Of a stretch of DNA of 57,581 nt, positions 24,057-32,542 are shown in pieces (position 1 is the stretch's first letter; the number at the start of each line of letters is the position of its first letter). Under the pieces are notes generated by a model that was not told where the DNA came from, ran no database searches, and worked only from the letters and a program-made list of their open reading frames with translations. The position numbers and the translations under genes are program-made. Location: positions 1 through 57,581 of the forward strand of contig NZ_CAMLJP010000024.1 in assembly GCF_946480385.1 (NCBI RefSeq), given 5' to 3'. This DNA is from an uncultured Azospirillum sp. (GTDB lineage Bacteria; Pseudomonadota; Alphaproteobacteria; Azospirillales; Azospirillaceae).

Positions 24057-25127
24057 TCACACGTTCACCGGCGCATACTCGAAGGTCGGCGCCGCGGTGT
24101 AGTCGGTGCCTGGGAGCGGGATCGCCACCAGCTGGTCGGCGGTCAGCTTCAGTTCGTACATCAGGCCGATGGCGGCGCGCAGCCGTTCCGGCTGGCCGTT
24201 GAAGGCGATGTGCAGCGCGCTCAGCAGTGCCGTGTAGGTGGTGTTGAACTGCTGCGACACCGTGCGGGCGCGGCTGCCCTCCGGATAGTCCACCGTCTTG
24301 GCGTTGGGATAGAGGTTCCAGATCCCGGCCGGGTCGATGCCGACCGGGGCGCCGGAATAGGACCAGCCGAGCGGCTCGTCGCGGTCCTTCACCAGCCGGC
24401 GGGCGTAGACGATCTGCGCCAGACGGTAGTAATGGGCCAGCGCCGCCTCGTTGTCCGCCTCGCGCGGGGATTGGGGGGTGCCCTCGCCCTGTTCGACGAT
24501 CACCTGGATGGCGCGCTGGGCGCTCGCCACGTCGGTGACCGGGAACAGCTGGTCGGGCGGGAACCAGGTGTTGTCCACCACCTGATAGGACGGATCGCCG
24601 GTGAAGATCTCCTCCCCCATCTCGCCGATGGCCTTGGAGATCGCGGCGTAGAAGTCGCCAATGGTGGCGAAGCCCGGCTCCTGCGCCGCCGCCGCCTTCA
24701 TCTGGAACATGGCGAGCGCCGGCTGCTTCACCGGATAGGCCTGCGGCACCTCCGGCTCCTCGATGGTCATGAAGATGTCGTAGACGAGGCTGCGGGTCAG
24801 CTTGCCCAGCGAGATGGTCAGCCCTTCATGGACGCCCATCGGCAGCGGGCCGGGATAGACCGGGATGAAGCCCGGCTTGTCGATCACCGGATGGCCGCCG
24901 ACCGCGTTCAGGATGTTGGCGGCGATGGTCATGTGCAGCATCTCCTGCACCGAGACCGAACCGATGATGGCCGCCGCTTCCCGGTTGGTGCCGGGCTTGA
25001 TCGAATAGAGGGCGGTCAGATAGGCGGGGAGCGTGGCGTGCTCCAGCTCCACCGCGGATTGCAGGGCGTTGCGCAGGATCTGGACGGTGTCGATGCCCTG
25101 GGCGAAGTGCGGCTGAATCTTCAGCAT
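24057..25127 (-). CDS. Ferritin-like protein matching the C-terminal domain of VioB/RebD
   Basis: 356 residues. The helical ferritin-like domain starts at NALQSAVELEHATLPAYLTA (residues ~20-39) with Glu27/Glu29, and the second helix gives Glu62 and His65 in QEMLH, forming the expected metal-binding set. The same pattern (AVDLELSVMLQYLYA then EEMIH) is, from memory, found in the C-terminal half of VioB, the iminophenyl/indole-pyruvate imine dimer synthase family (PF12902). It is 28 bp downstream of a gene matching the N-terminal half of VioB, and both have good ribosome binding sites, so they likely act as one complex. Chemistry here is not established; no FAD amino-acid oxidase partner is in view. 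Confidence 0.8.
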   Translation of the reverse strand: MLKIQPHFAQGIDTVQILRNALQSAVELEHATLPAYLTALYSIKPGTNREAAAIIGSVSVQEMLHMTIAANILNAVGGHPVIDKPGFIPVYPGPLPMGVHEGLTISLGKLTRSLVYDIFMTIEEPEVPQAYPVKQPALAMFQMKAAAAQEPGFATIGDFYAAISKAIGEMGEEIFTGDPSYQVVDNTWFPPDQLFPVTDVASAQRAIQVIVEQGEGTPQSPREADNEAALAHYYRLAQIVYARRLVKDRDEPLGWSYSGAPVGIDPAGIWNLYPNAKTVDYPEGSRARTVSQQFNTTYTALLSALHIAFNGQPERLRAAIGLMYELKLTADQLVAIPLPGTDYTAAPTFEYAPVNV

Positions 25128-25155
25128 GGCTGATTCCTTCCCTTAGGACCGGGCG

Positions 25156-27147
25156 TCAGGAGCGCGGCGGCGTGGAGACGCGGGCGAAGTTCTTGGCGAA
25201 GCGGGTCTTTCCGTCCGCCGCCGTCGGCTGGTCCGGCGTCGCTGTGGCCGCCTTGGCCGGAGCGGCGCCCGACGGGCCGGTGCGCAGGCCGGGGGCGGCG
25301 GCAACCGCCTGATGCGCCTTGGCCTGCACCGCCGTCTCGCCGCGCTGGACCTTCGCCAGCCAGGCGAGGATGGTCTTGCGCTTGTAGACCGACAGGTCGC
25401 GGGTGACCGGCATGTAGTTCGGGTCGGTCTCCGGCAGGGAGAAGGCCAGATGCAGGATGTCGGCGTGGCGGGCGCAGGACGCCTCGCTGCTGAGATCGAC
25501 CAGATGCTTGCTCATGATCGGGTACAGGTTGCCGTACTGCGTCATGATCGGCGCGATGTCGTCCCAGGTCGGATCGGCCGGCACGTCGAAATCGTCGCGG
25601 ACATGCAGGACGACATAATCGAAGGTCGACCGCGCCGTGTTGCTCTGGCCCGGAATGCGGTAGTCGATCAGGTAGACCTGTCCGTCGATGTAGCCGCGCG
25701 GGTTGCCCGGCGATTGGGTGGAGATCTCCAGCCGGGCGACGCCGTCCTCGTCGGCGGTGATGGTGCCGCCGGTGGCCGGACCGCTGTCCGTCGCGAAGGT
25801 GACCGCCGCCTCGGGAACCCCCATGTCGGGGATCGGTGCGCTCGGCTGGTCGACGCCGAAGCCGCCGCCCTGGCCGGGGATGCGACCCATCTGCGTGATG
25901 GCGATGGAAGCGCCGGGCACCGGTTGGCCGTAGCGGGTGGCATAGACCAGCGATTCCGCCCGGCCGGCGCCGTCGATGCGGTGGACCCCCGGTTCGGCGC
26001 AGACATAGAGCCCGTCCTGCGCCTCGCGGATGGCGACGATGCCATAGCCGAGATCGAGGTCGGTGCTGCCCGGATTGGTCTCCGACACCGTCACCAGGGC
26101 CAGCGGGTTGGTCTTCGCCAGGGCGACCTGCTCGTCGGTCAGCTTGGCGGCGAAGACGCCGGCGGTCTTCGCCAGCCAGTCCGGGTCGTCATAGGGAATG
26201 CGGGCGATGGGCAGGAAGCTGGCCGGGGTGACCGGCGTGTTCTCCACCATTGAGGCGTCGCGCAGGATGCCCAGCGTCAGGGCGCCGATGGGGTTGGGCG
26301 TGCCCTTGGAATCGATGATCTGCAGGGCGTTCGACAGGTCGAGGAAGGCGGTCTGCGACGGCTCGTCGATCTGGCCGGAGAAATAGGTGATGCCGGCCCA
26401 GCTGTTGGGGATGTTGTTGGCGGGGATGAAGCGGCGGCCCCGGATGAAGGAGGTCGGCTCGCCGTCCAGCTGCGGGCCGATGGTGCCGACCACGGTGCCC
26501 AGCGTGAAGCGCGGATCCTTGACGTTGCCGTTGTAGCCGAAGGTCGCCAGCCGGATCGACAGCATGTTGCCGGTGGTGGCGTCGCGCAGCTGCCGCAGGA
26601 AGGGGCTGAGCATCGCCTCGTCGGCCCATTCCACATTCTCCAGCACCGACTGGAAGGTGGAGGAGGCGGCGCTGTCGGACTGGGCGTTGATGTTCCGGTT
26701 GAACCACAGGTCGCGGAAGGGGTTCGGCTGGTAGCGTCCGCCGAAGAAGGCCGGCGTCCTGCCGTCGGTCAGCCGCACGTCCAGGCCCCAGGGGGCGGAG
26801 GCCATCTGCCATTGCGGGTCGAGATCGACCAGCTTGCCGCTGGTGCGGTCGGTCGAACCGCCGATCAGCATGCCGAGCGCGGCGTCGGTGCCCGGCGTAT
26901 CGACGAAGCTGCCGTCGGCGAAGCCCAGCCCCACCACCTTGCAGTCGATCAGGCGGAAGGCGCCCGACCCGGTCGGGTTCCACCAGCCGTTGGCGACGGT
27001 GGCGCCGCTCGGCAGCTTCTGCTGGAATTCCTGATAGGAGGACTCGAAGCTTTCACTGTCGTAATGGCGGACGTCGTTGTTCACCGTCGAGACGTCGGCC
27101 TGGAAAATCCCTGAAAAGACGAGGCGCACCGGGTTCAGGAAACTCAT
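25156..27147 (-). CDS. Protein matching the N-terminal region of VioB/RebD, separate from its ferritin domain
   Basis: 663 residues. It starts MSFLNPVRLVFSGIFQADVS, like VioB's short beta-rich opening. Near the C-terminus LYPIMSKHLVDL, a Cys in EASCARHA, and NYMPVTRDLSVYKRKTILAWL align in order with the VioB segment just before its ferritin domain (YPxMS, Cys, YMPxTRxLS, K). The last ~60 residues are Ala/Pro-rich and probably disordered, as if the linker had been cut here. Start ATG 27147 follows GAAAGGA; the open frame upstream is not conserved-looking. Followed after 28 bp by the ferritin-like gene. The homology claim is from memory of VioB and should be confirmed by search. Confidence 0.7.
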   Translation of the reverse strand: MSFLNPVRLVFSGIFQADVSTVNNDVRHYDSESFESSYQEFQQKLPSGATVANGWWNPTGSGAFRLIDCKVVGLGFADGSFVDTPGTDAALGMLIGGSTDRTSGKLVDLDPQWQMASAPWGLDVRLTDGRTPAFFGGRYQPNPFRDLWFNRNINAQSDSAASSTFQSVLENVEWADEAMLSPFLRQLRDATTGNMLSIRLATFGYNGNVKDPRFTLGTVVGTIGPQLDGEPTSFIRGRRFIPANNIPNSWAGITYFSGQIDEPSQTAFLDLSNALQIIDSKGTPNPIGALTLGILRDASMVENTPVTPASFLPIARIPYDDPDWLAKTAGVFAAKLTDEQVALAKTNPLALVTVSETNPGSTDLDLGYGIVAIREAQDGLYVCAEPGVHRIDGAGRAESLVYATRYGQPVPGASIAITQMGRIPGQGGGFGVDQPSAPIPDMGVPEAAVTFATDSGPATGGTITADEDGVARLEISTQSPGNPRGYIDGQVYLIDYRIPGQSNTARSTFDYVVLHVRDDFDVPADPTWDDIAPIMTQYGNLYPIMSKHLVDLSSEASCARHADILHLAFSLPETDPNYMPVTRDLSVYKRKTILAWLAKVQRGETAVQAKAHQAVAAAPGLRTGPSGAAPAKAATATPDQPTAADGKTRFAKNFARVSTPPRS

Positions 27148-27375
27148 GTCGATTCCTTTCCGTGAGGGCGCACGAAGCCGTGGCGGACCGGCCGCGCGGG
27201 ATCGGGCGTATAAAAGAGCGGCCACGGATGGCGACACCACCCGCGCGGCAAGAAATTATTTGTATGGATGATGATCTAGCGTTGATAACCTTGCACGCTC
27301 AATAGAAATTCATCGTATATGTTCTTTTTATGCGTGCATTTCCGTGTATGCGCGGTGGTTCGGCGCGTGCTTGCC
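27148..27375. promoter_or_regulatory. Leader and promoter region of the split VioB-like pair
   Basis: 228 bp between the LysR stop and the VioB-like start, both leftward. The stretch 27250-27345 is markedly AT-rich for this genome and is the likely promoter. No clear operator or sigma-54 site was seen. Confidence 0.4.
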
Positions 27376-28305
27376 CTACAGTTTCGCCGCTTCCTCGGCC
27401 ATCCGATGCCGCAGCCATCCGTGGGAGGGGGAGCCGGTGTTGCGGCGGTGCCAGATCATCGACACCTCATAGTCGCCGACGTCGAAGGGCAGCGGGCTGG
27501 TGGCCAGCCCCAGCGCATCTGCGCACAACTGGGCCAGCCGGGCGGGCAGCGAGGTCAGCATCGGCGCCCGCATCAGGATCATCGGGATCGCCAGGAACTG
27601 GGTGGTGGAGGCGGCGACACGCCGCCTTGTGCCCAGCGCCGCCAGTTCGTCGTCGATGAAGCTGGTCAGCCCGCCGCGCAGCGACGGCATCAGGTGCGGA
27701 TAGCGGGTGTAATCCTCCAGCCCGATGGGCGGGGTGACGGGCACAAGCGCCGGGTTGAACAGGCAGACATGGGTTTCCCGGTACAGCACCTGCCGGTCGT
27801 GCCAGCGCCGCAGCTCCGGCAGATAGCCGATGGCAAGGTCCAGCGTGCCGTCGTCCAACGCGGTCATCATGGCGTCGGGATCGAGGCTGAGCAGCGAGAC
27901 CGAGACGCGCTGGTTGCCCTCCACCGCATCGCGCAGGATGCCGGTCAGCAGCACCGCCTGCATCGAATCGGAGGTGGAGATGGTGAAGTTCCGCTCCTCC
28001 CGCTGGGGATCGAAATCCTCCTCCGCCGACAGGGCGCGGGCGGCCCCCACCAGCAGGTCGCGCAGCGGTTCCGCCAGACGCTGGGCACGCGGCGTCGGCT
28101 CCATCCGGTTGCCGGTGCGCACGAACAGCGGGTCGCCGACCAGCGTGCGCAGCCGGGCCAGCGCGTGGCTGACCGCTGACTGGCTGACGCCCAGCGCGTC
28201 GGCGGCGCGGGAGACGTTGCGGGTCTCCAGCAGCGCGTCGAACACCTTGATGAGGTTGAGATCGAGCGCGGGATTATGAATTGCCTTCATGGCGATATGA
28301 ACCAA
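27376..28305 (-). CDS. LysR family transcriptional regulator
   Basis: 309 residues. The N-terminal winged HTH is LNLIKVFDALLETRNVSRAADALGVSQSAVSHALARLR in pattern (residues ~16-53), followed by the effector-binding domain from about 100. The NodD/NahR-like branch features (LTSLPARLAQ, HRRNTGSPSHGWLR) are present. Start could be GTG/ATG 28305 or ATG 28290. It is divergent from iorA with a 172-bp spacer, the classic arrangement for a LysR regulator controlling its neighbour. The effector is unknown, perhaps an aromatic heterocycle. Confidence 0.92.
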   Translation of the reverse strand: MVHIAMKAIHNPALDLNLIKVFDALLETRNVSRAADALGVSQSAVSHALARLRTLVGDPLFVRTGNRMEPTPRAQRLAEPLRDLLVGAARALSAEEDFDPQREERNFTISTSDSMQAVLLTGILRDAVEGNQRVSVSLLSLDPDAMMTALDDGTLDLAIGYLPELRRWHDRQVLYRETHVCLFNPALVPVTPPIGLEDYTRYPHLMPSLRGGLTSFIDDELAALGTRRRVAASTTQFLAIPMILMRAPMLTSLPARLAQLCADALGLATSPLPFDVGDYEVSMIWHRRNTGSPSHGWLRHRMAEEAAKL

Positions 28306-28477
28306 AGCTGCCTAGCTCATTGTGCACTGGACGGTGTATTCTGTCGAGCCAGAGCTGACCCGAGCAGTCGACAATCAAAAAACATTCAATTCCTAGCCAT
28401 CGCCCATAGCCGGGCAGCGGACCTGTCGTCGCCATCAGAAGCCGGCGGTTCCGTTCAGGGAGAAAGAGGCAAGAGCC
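28306..28477. promoter_or_regulatory. Divergent lysR-iorA promoter region
   Basis: 172 bp between divergent genes, with an AT-richer centre around 28370-28395. LysR boxes (T-N11-A dyads) are expected here but none stands out clearly. The iorA ribosome binding site (GGGAGAAAGAGG) is at its right end. Confidence 0.45.
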
Positions 28478-28939
28478 ATGGTTCGCATCAACGTCAACGG
28501 CGAGGAGCGTCAGGTCGACGTTCCCGAGGACATGCCGCTCCTGTGGGTTCTGCGGGACGAGCTGAACATGACCGGCACCAAGTTCGGCTGCGGCATCGCC
28601 CAGTGCGGCGCTTGCACCGTCCATGTCGACGGCACGCCGACCCGCGCCTGCCAGACCCCGGTCAGCATGCTGACGCCGGACAGCAAGATCACCACCATCG
28701 AGGGCGTGAAGGGCAAGGCCGCGCAGGCCGTTCAGGCGGCGTGGCAGAAGCTGGACGTCGTCCAGTGCGGCTACTGCCAGTCGGGCCAGATCATGAGCGC
28801 CATCGCGCTGCTGACCGACAACCAGAACCCCACCGACCAGGACATCGATTCGGCGATGGACGGCAACGTCTGCCGCTGCGCCACCTATGTCCGCATCCGC
28901 GCGGCGATCAAGGATGCCGCCCAGACGATGAGGGCCTGA
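28478..28939 (+). CDS. iorA: Isoquinoline 1-oxidoreductase alpha-type [2Fe-2S] subunit
   Basis: 153 residues, the small iron-sulfur subunit of a molybdenum hydroxylase. The plant-type [2Fe-2S] motif is [12 protein letters not shown] with its fourth Cys in TRACQTP, and the second cluster is CGYCQSGQ with CRCATY. Pairs with the molybdopterin subunit 3 bp downstream. Two-subunit members lack the FAD subunit and pass electrons to a cytochrome. The name is by family; the substrate may be an aldehyde or an N-heterocycle. Confidence 0.9.
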   Translation: MVRINVNGEERQVDVPEDMPLLWVLRDELNMTGTKFGCGIAQCGACTVHVDGTPTRACQTPVSMLTPDSKITTIEGVKGKAAQAVQAAWQKLDVVQCGYCQSGQIMSAIALLTDNQNPTDQDIDSAMDGNVCRCATYVRIRAAIKDAAQTMRA

Positions 28940-28942
28940 TCC

Positions 28943-31198
28943 ATGCTGCATCATCTGATCCGCCACGCCGCCGAGCACGGGTTCCCCGAGTCCGGTTTCG
29001 CTCCCGGTCCGCTGCCGGCCCCGTCGCGCCGCGGCTTCCTGAAGGCCATCGGCGCCGGGGCCGGGGCGCTGGTCATCGGCGCGCATCTGCCGATGCCGGC
29101 GCTGGCCGCCGAGGCGGCGCCGAAGATCGTCGGCCCGGCCGACCCGCGCCCGCACGCCTTCATCATCGTTGCGCCGGACAACACGGTCACCGTGCTGGCC
29201 AAGCATCTGGACAAGGGCCAGGGCATCGTCACCGGCCTCGCCACCATCGCGGCGGAAGAGCTTGACGCCGACTGGTCCCAGGTCCGCGGGGCCTTCGCCC
29301 CGGCCAACCAGAAGCTGTACGCCAACCATTTCTTCGGCGTCCAGGGCACCGGCGGCTCCACCGCCGTCGCCAACAGTTGGGACGAGCTGCGCATGGCCGG
29401 CGCCGCCTCCCGCGCCATGCTGGTTGCCGCCGCAGCCGCGCGCTGGAACGTGCCGGCCGGCGAGGTGACGGTGTCGAAGGGCGTGGTCCGCCATGCCGCC
29501 AGCAACCGCAGCCTGACCTTCGGCGAGCTGGCGGAGGAGGCGTCGAAGCTGCCGGTGCCGCAGCAGGTCAAGCTGAAGGACCGGAAGGACTATGTGCTGA
29601 TCGGCAAGCCGGACCTGCACCGTCTGGACCACGTCAGCAAGACCAACGGCACCGCCATCTACGCCATGGACATCCGCCGCCCGGATCAGGTGACGGCGGT
29701 GCTGGCCCGCAGCCCGCGCTTCGGCGGCACGGTGAAGAGCGTCGATGACGCCGCCGCCCGCAAGGTGCCGGGCGTCATCGAGGTGCTGACCCTGCCGGTC
29801 GGCGTCGCGGTGATCGCCAAGAACACCTGGGCCGCCATCAAGGGCCGCGAGGCGTTGACGGTGACCTGGGATGACGCCAAGGCCGAGACCCGTGGCACCG
29901 ACGCCATGCTGGCCGACTACCGCAAGGTGGCGGAGAAGCCGGGCGACGTCGCCGCCGCCAAGGGCGATGCGGAGAAGGCGATTGCCGACGCGAAGGCCAA
30001 GGGCGGTCATGTGGTGGAGGGCGAGTTCGTCTTCCCCTACCTCGCCCATGCGCCGATGGAGCCGCTGAACGCCGTGGTGGCGCTGAACCCGGAGGGTGGC
30101 TGCACCATCTGGGCCGGGTCGCAGTTCCAGACGGTCGAGCAGATGGTCGCCGCCCACATCCTGGGCTGCAAGCCGGAGCAGGTGAAGATCGAGACCCAAT
30201 GGGCCGGCGGCAGCTTCGGCCGGCGCGCCACCCCCAGCGCCGACTACATCGCCGAGGCGGTGACCATCGCCAAGGCCTATCCCAAGGCCCCGGTGCATCT
30301 GGTCTGGACGCGCGAGGACGACATCAAGGGCGGCCGTTACCGTCCGCTGGTCCTGCACCGGATCACGGCGGCGGTCGATGCCAGGGGCGATCTGGTCGGC
30401 TGGAAGCAGCGGATCGTCGGCCAGAGCTTCATGGCCGGCACGCCGTTCGAGGCGGTGATGGTCAAGAACGGCGTCGACGAGACGATGGTCGAGGGCGCTT
30501 CGGACATGGCCTATCCGGTGGCGAACCTCGCGGTCGACGCGCACACTGTCGCCTCGCCGGTGACGACGCTGTGGTGGCGCTCGGTCGGGCACACCCACAC
30601 GGCTTATGCCAAGGAGGTGATGATCGACCGCCTCGCCAAGGCGGCCGGCAAGGACCCGGTGGCCTTCCGTATGGAAATGCTGAAGGACCATCCGCGTCTG
30701 GCCGGCGTGCTGAAGCTGGCGGCCGAGAAGGCCGGCTGGGGTCAGCCGCTGCCGCAGGGCAAGGGCCGCGGCGTCGCCGTGCATGAAAGCTTCAACACCT
30801 ATGTCGCCCATGTCGCCGACGTGTCGGTCGACGCCAAGGGGCAGATCAAGGTCGACCGCGTCGTCGTCGCCGTCGATTGCGGTGAGGTCGTCAACCCCGA
30901 CATCGTCAAGGCGCAGATGGAGGGCGGTGCCGGCTGGGGCATCGGCCATGCGCTGCGCGACGAGATCACCATGACCGACGGCAAGGTGGATCAGGCCAAC
31001 TTCGACAGCTATCTGCCGATGCGGATGTCGGACATGCCGGCGGTGGAGGTCCACATCGTGCCGTCGCACGAACGGCCGACCGGCGCCGGCGAACCCGGCG
31101 TCCCGACCGTGGCGCCGGCGGTGGCGAACGCCGTCTTCTCGGTGACCGGACAGCCCTTGCAGACGCTGCCCTTCAGCCGGGGCGGCATCGTCAGCTGA
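28943..31198 (+). CDS. iorB: Isoquinoline 1-oxidoreductase beta-type molybdopterin subunit, Tat-exported
   Basis: 751 residues. A twin-arginine signal SRRGFLKAIGAGAGAL (residues ~28-43) is followed by a cleavage-like ALAAEA, so the complex is probably periplasmic. The catalytic part holds the xanthine-oxidase-family Mo-binding regions (GSQFQTVEQMVAAHILG, WAGGSFGRRATPSADYI) and the C-terminal GAGEPGVPTVAPAVANAV, with the active-site Glu in GAGEPG. It hydroxylates carbons next to ring N or oxidises aldehydes. Coupled to iorA and divergent from lysR. Confidence 0.92.
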   Translation: MLHHLIRHAAEHGFPESGFAPGPLPAPSRRGFLKAIGAGAGALVIGAHLPMPALAAEAAPKIVGPADPRPHAFIIVAPDNTVTVLAKHLDKGQGIVTGLATIAAEELDADWSQVRGAFAPANQKLYANHFFGVQGTGGSTAVANSWDELRMAGAASRAMLVAAAAARWNVPAGEVTVSKGVVRHAASNRSLTFGELAEEASKLPVPQQVKLKDRKDYVLIGKPDLHRLDHVSKTNGTAIYAMDIRRPDQVTAVLARSPRFGGTVKSVDDAAARKVPGVIEVLTLPVGVAVIAKNTWAAIKGREALTVTWDDAKAETRGTDAMLADYRKVAEKPGDVAAAKGDAEKAIADAKAKGGHVVEGEFVFPYLAHAPMEPLNAVVALNPEGGCTIWAGSQFQTVEQMVAAHILGCKPEQVKIETQWAGGSFGRRATPSADYIAEAVTIAKAYPKAPVHLVWTREDDIKGGRYRPLVLHRITAAVDARGDLVGWKQRIVGQSFMAGTPFEAVMVKNGVDETMVEGASDMAYPVANLAVDAHTVASPVTTLWWRSVGHTHTAYAKEVMIDRLAKAAGKDPVAFRMEMLKDHPRLAGVLKLAAEKAGWGQPLPQGKGRGVAVHESFNTYVAHVADVSVDAKGQIKVDRVVVAVDCGEVVNPDIVKAQMEGGAGWGIGHALRDEITMTDGKVDQANFDSYLPMRMSDMPAVEVHIVPSHERPTGAGEPGVPTVAPAVANAVFSVTGQPLQTLPFSRGGIVS

Positions 31199-31208
31199 GA
31201 CGGGGCCG

Positions 31209-31769
31209 CTAGGGCGAGGCCGACTGGTTCCCCGCCGTCAGTTGGGCGGGGACCGGTTGGGCTGCCGTCAGTTGCGGGGTCAGTTGCGGGGATGGAGCGA
31301 TGCTGGCCGCCCCAATGCTGGCAGTCCGGGCGGTGGCGGGAATCGCCGCCGGCCGGCGGCCGGGCCAGCCCTGGTCCACCAGCAGCCTCACCGCGGGATC
31401 GACCCGCATCGGACCGGCGGGGACGGAGGTCTCCGCCGGTTCTTTTTTGCGTGGCGGCTTGATGCGCAGAAGCCGGGCGAGCCGCTGGGACTGGACGACC
31501 GGAAAGGACGGCCGGGGCAGTTGTGGTCCCCAGGGGTCCGCCGCTTCGATGGCTGTGGCGGTCGCCGTGTCGGTCGCCTTCAGGGCGGGCGTCAGCACCG
31601 TAATGTAGCAGGCGGCGCCCAGCACCCCGGCCAGCAGCAGGACGGCCAGCGCCAGAACCGTCCAATGGCGCCGCCGCAGCCGCAGGGCGACCGGATCGGT
31701 TGCGACCATATCGGTCTCCGGCGCGGGCAACGGGTCGTGAGGGATGCTGTGGCGGTCGATGGCGGTCAT
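31209..31769 (-). CDS. Uncharacterised single-pass membrane protein, Pro/Ala-rich
   Basis: Not recognised. 186 residues from ATG 31769 (a TTG at 31790 is in frame). A cytoplasmic N-terminus with basic LRLRRRHW leads into one membrane helix (VLALAVLLLAGVLGAACYI, residues ~38-57). A basic patch RLLRIKPPRKKEP follows, then a Pro/Ala/Gln-rich tail with repeats of the type TPQLTAAQP, probably disordered. No ribosome binding site stands out. Codon use resembles real genes in the first half. Convergent with iorB, 10 bp apart. Confidence 0.5.
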   Translation of the reverse strand: MTAIDRHSIPHDPLPAPETDMVATDPVALRLRRRHWTVLALAVLLLAGVLGAACYITVLTPALKATDTATATAIEAADPWGPQLPRPSFPVVQSQRLARLLRIKPPRKKEPAETSVPAGPMRVDPAVRLLVDQGWPGRRPAAIPATARTASIGAASIAPSPQLTPQLTAAQPVPAQLTAGNQSASP

Positions 31770-31901
31770 GCGGCGCACAGCATGGCTCAAGGCCGTTTCC
31801 GCATCCTCGCCTTTCCCGGAGATTCGCCGGGGCAGGGGGATTGCCCCCCGCGGCCCCCGCGCCCGGCCGATACTCCCCGTCCGGACAGTTATCTCTACCG
31901 A

Positions 31902-32492
31902 CTAGCCAGGAATTGCGGACGGGGTGGGGCGTCGCCGTTCGATCTCGGCCCGGACCTCGCGGAACCAGTGCAGCTTTTCCTCGAAGGGCAGGCGGGCGAG
32001 GCCGCTCGGCGAGGGCACCACCACGTCGGCGACGCCGTCGAAAAGGCCGCGGTCCTGCACGCCCCAGGGGGCGTCGGGCAGGCCGGTCGCCGCCAGATAG
32101 ACGCCCTTGCCGGTATAGGCCAGCACCCGGGGCCGGACGAAGGCGACGATCCGCGCCAGCCGTGGCACCCCGCCGCGCAGCTCCGCACGCGACAGGTCGG
32201 CGGCGCTGGCGGTGGCGCGGGCGACGAGGTTGGTGGAGCCGAGCCCGATGGCCGGCAGGGTGACGTCCTCCTCCGGCCGGTAGAGGCGGGGGGTCAGGCC
32301 GGCGTCGGCGAGCAGGCGCCAGAACTGGTTGCCGCGCCCGGCGTAATGGTGGCCGAGCGCTCCCGACCGCAGGCCGGGATTGAAGCCGACGAACAGGCAG
32401 TCGAGCCCCGGCGCCACGATGTCCGGCAGCGGCCCGGCGGGAGGCGGCAAGCTTTCAGCAAGCGGGGCCGGCACATCGTCGAACAGGTCCAT
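31902..32492 (-). CDS. mug: G:T/U mismatch-specific DNA glycosylase (MUG family)
   Basis: 196 residues. The active-site region is LFVGFNPGLRSGALGHHYAG (residues ~33-52), with the MUG-type Asn in GFNPG, followed by NQFWRLL. The second motif is VPSPSGLAR near residue 160. It removes uracil or thymine mispaired with guanine, and ethenocytosine. Start ATG 32492 has GGAGAGG upstream; longer in-frame starts cover only the spacer to the GMC gene. Confidence 0.9.
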   Translation of the reverse strand: MDLFDDVPAPLAESLPPPAGPLPDIVAPGLDCLFVGFNPGLRSGALGHHYAGRGNQFWRLLADAGLTPRLYRPEEDVTLPAIGLGSTNLVARATASAADLSRAELRGGVPRLARIVAFVRPRVLAYTGKGVYLAATGLPDAPWGVQDRGLFDGVADVVVPSPSGLARLPFEEKLHWFREVRAEIERRRPTPSAIPG

Positions 32493-32542
32493 GGTGCAAT
32501 CCTCTCCGCGAAGGAGAGGAATATAGGACGCCGCCGCCCCGC

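Noticed and set aside
28274..31069. A 931-codon open frame on the minus strand opposite iorAB.
   Set aside because: It is an antisense shadow of genuine iorAB motifs. The translation is Arg/His/Gly/Leu-rich with no domain pattern, as expected in very GC-rich DNA.
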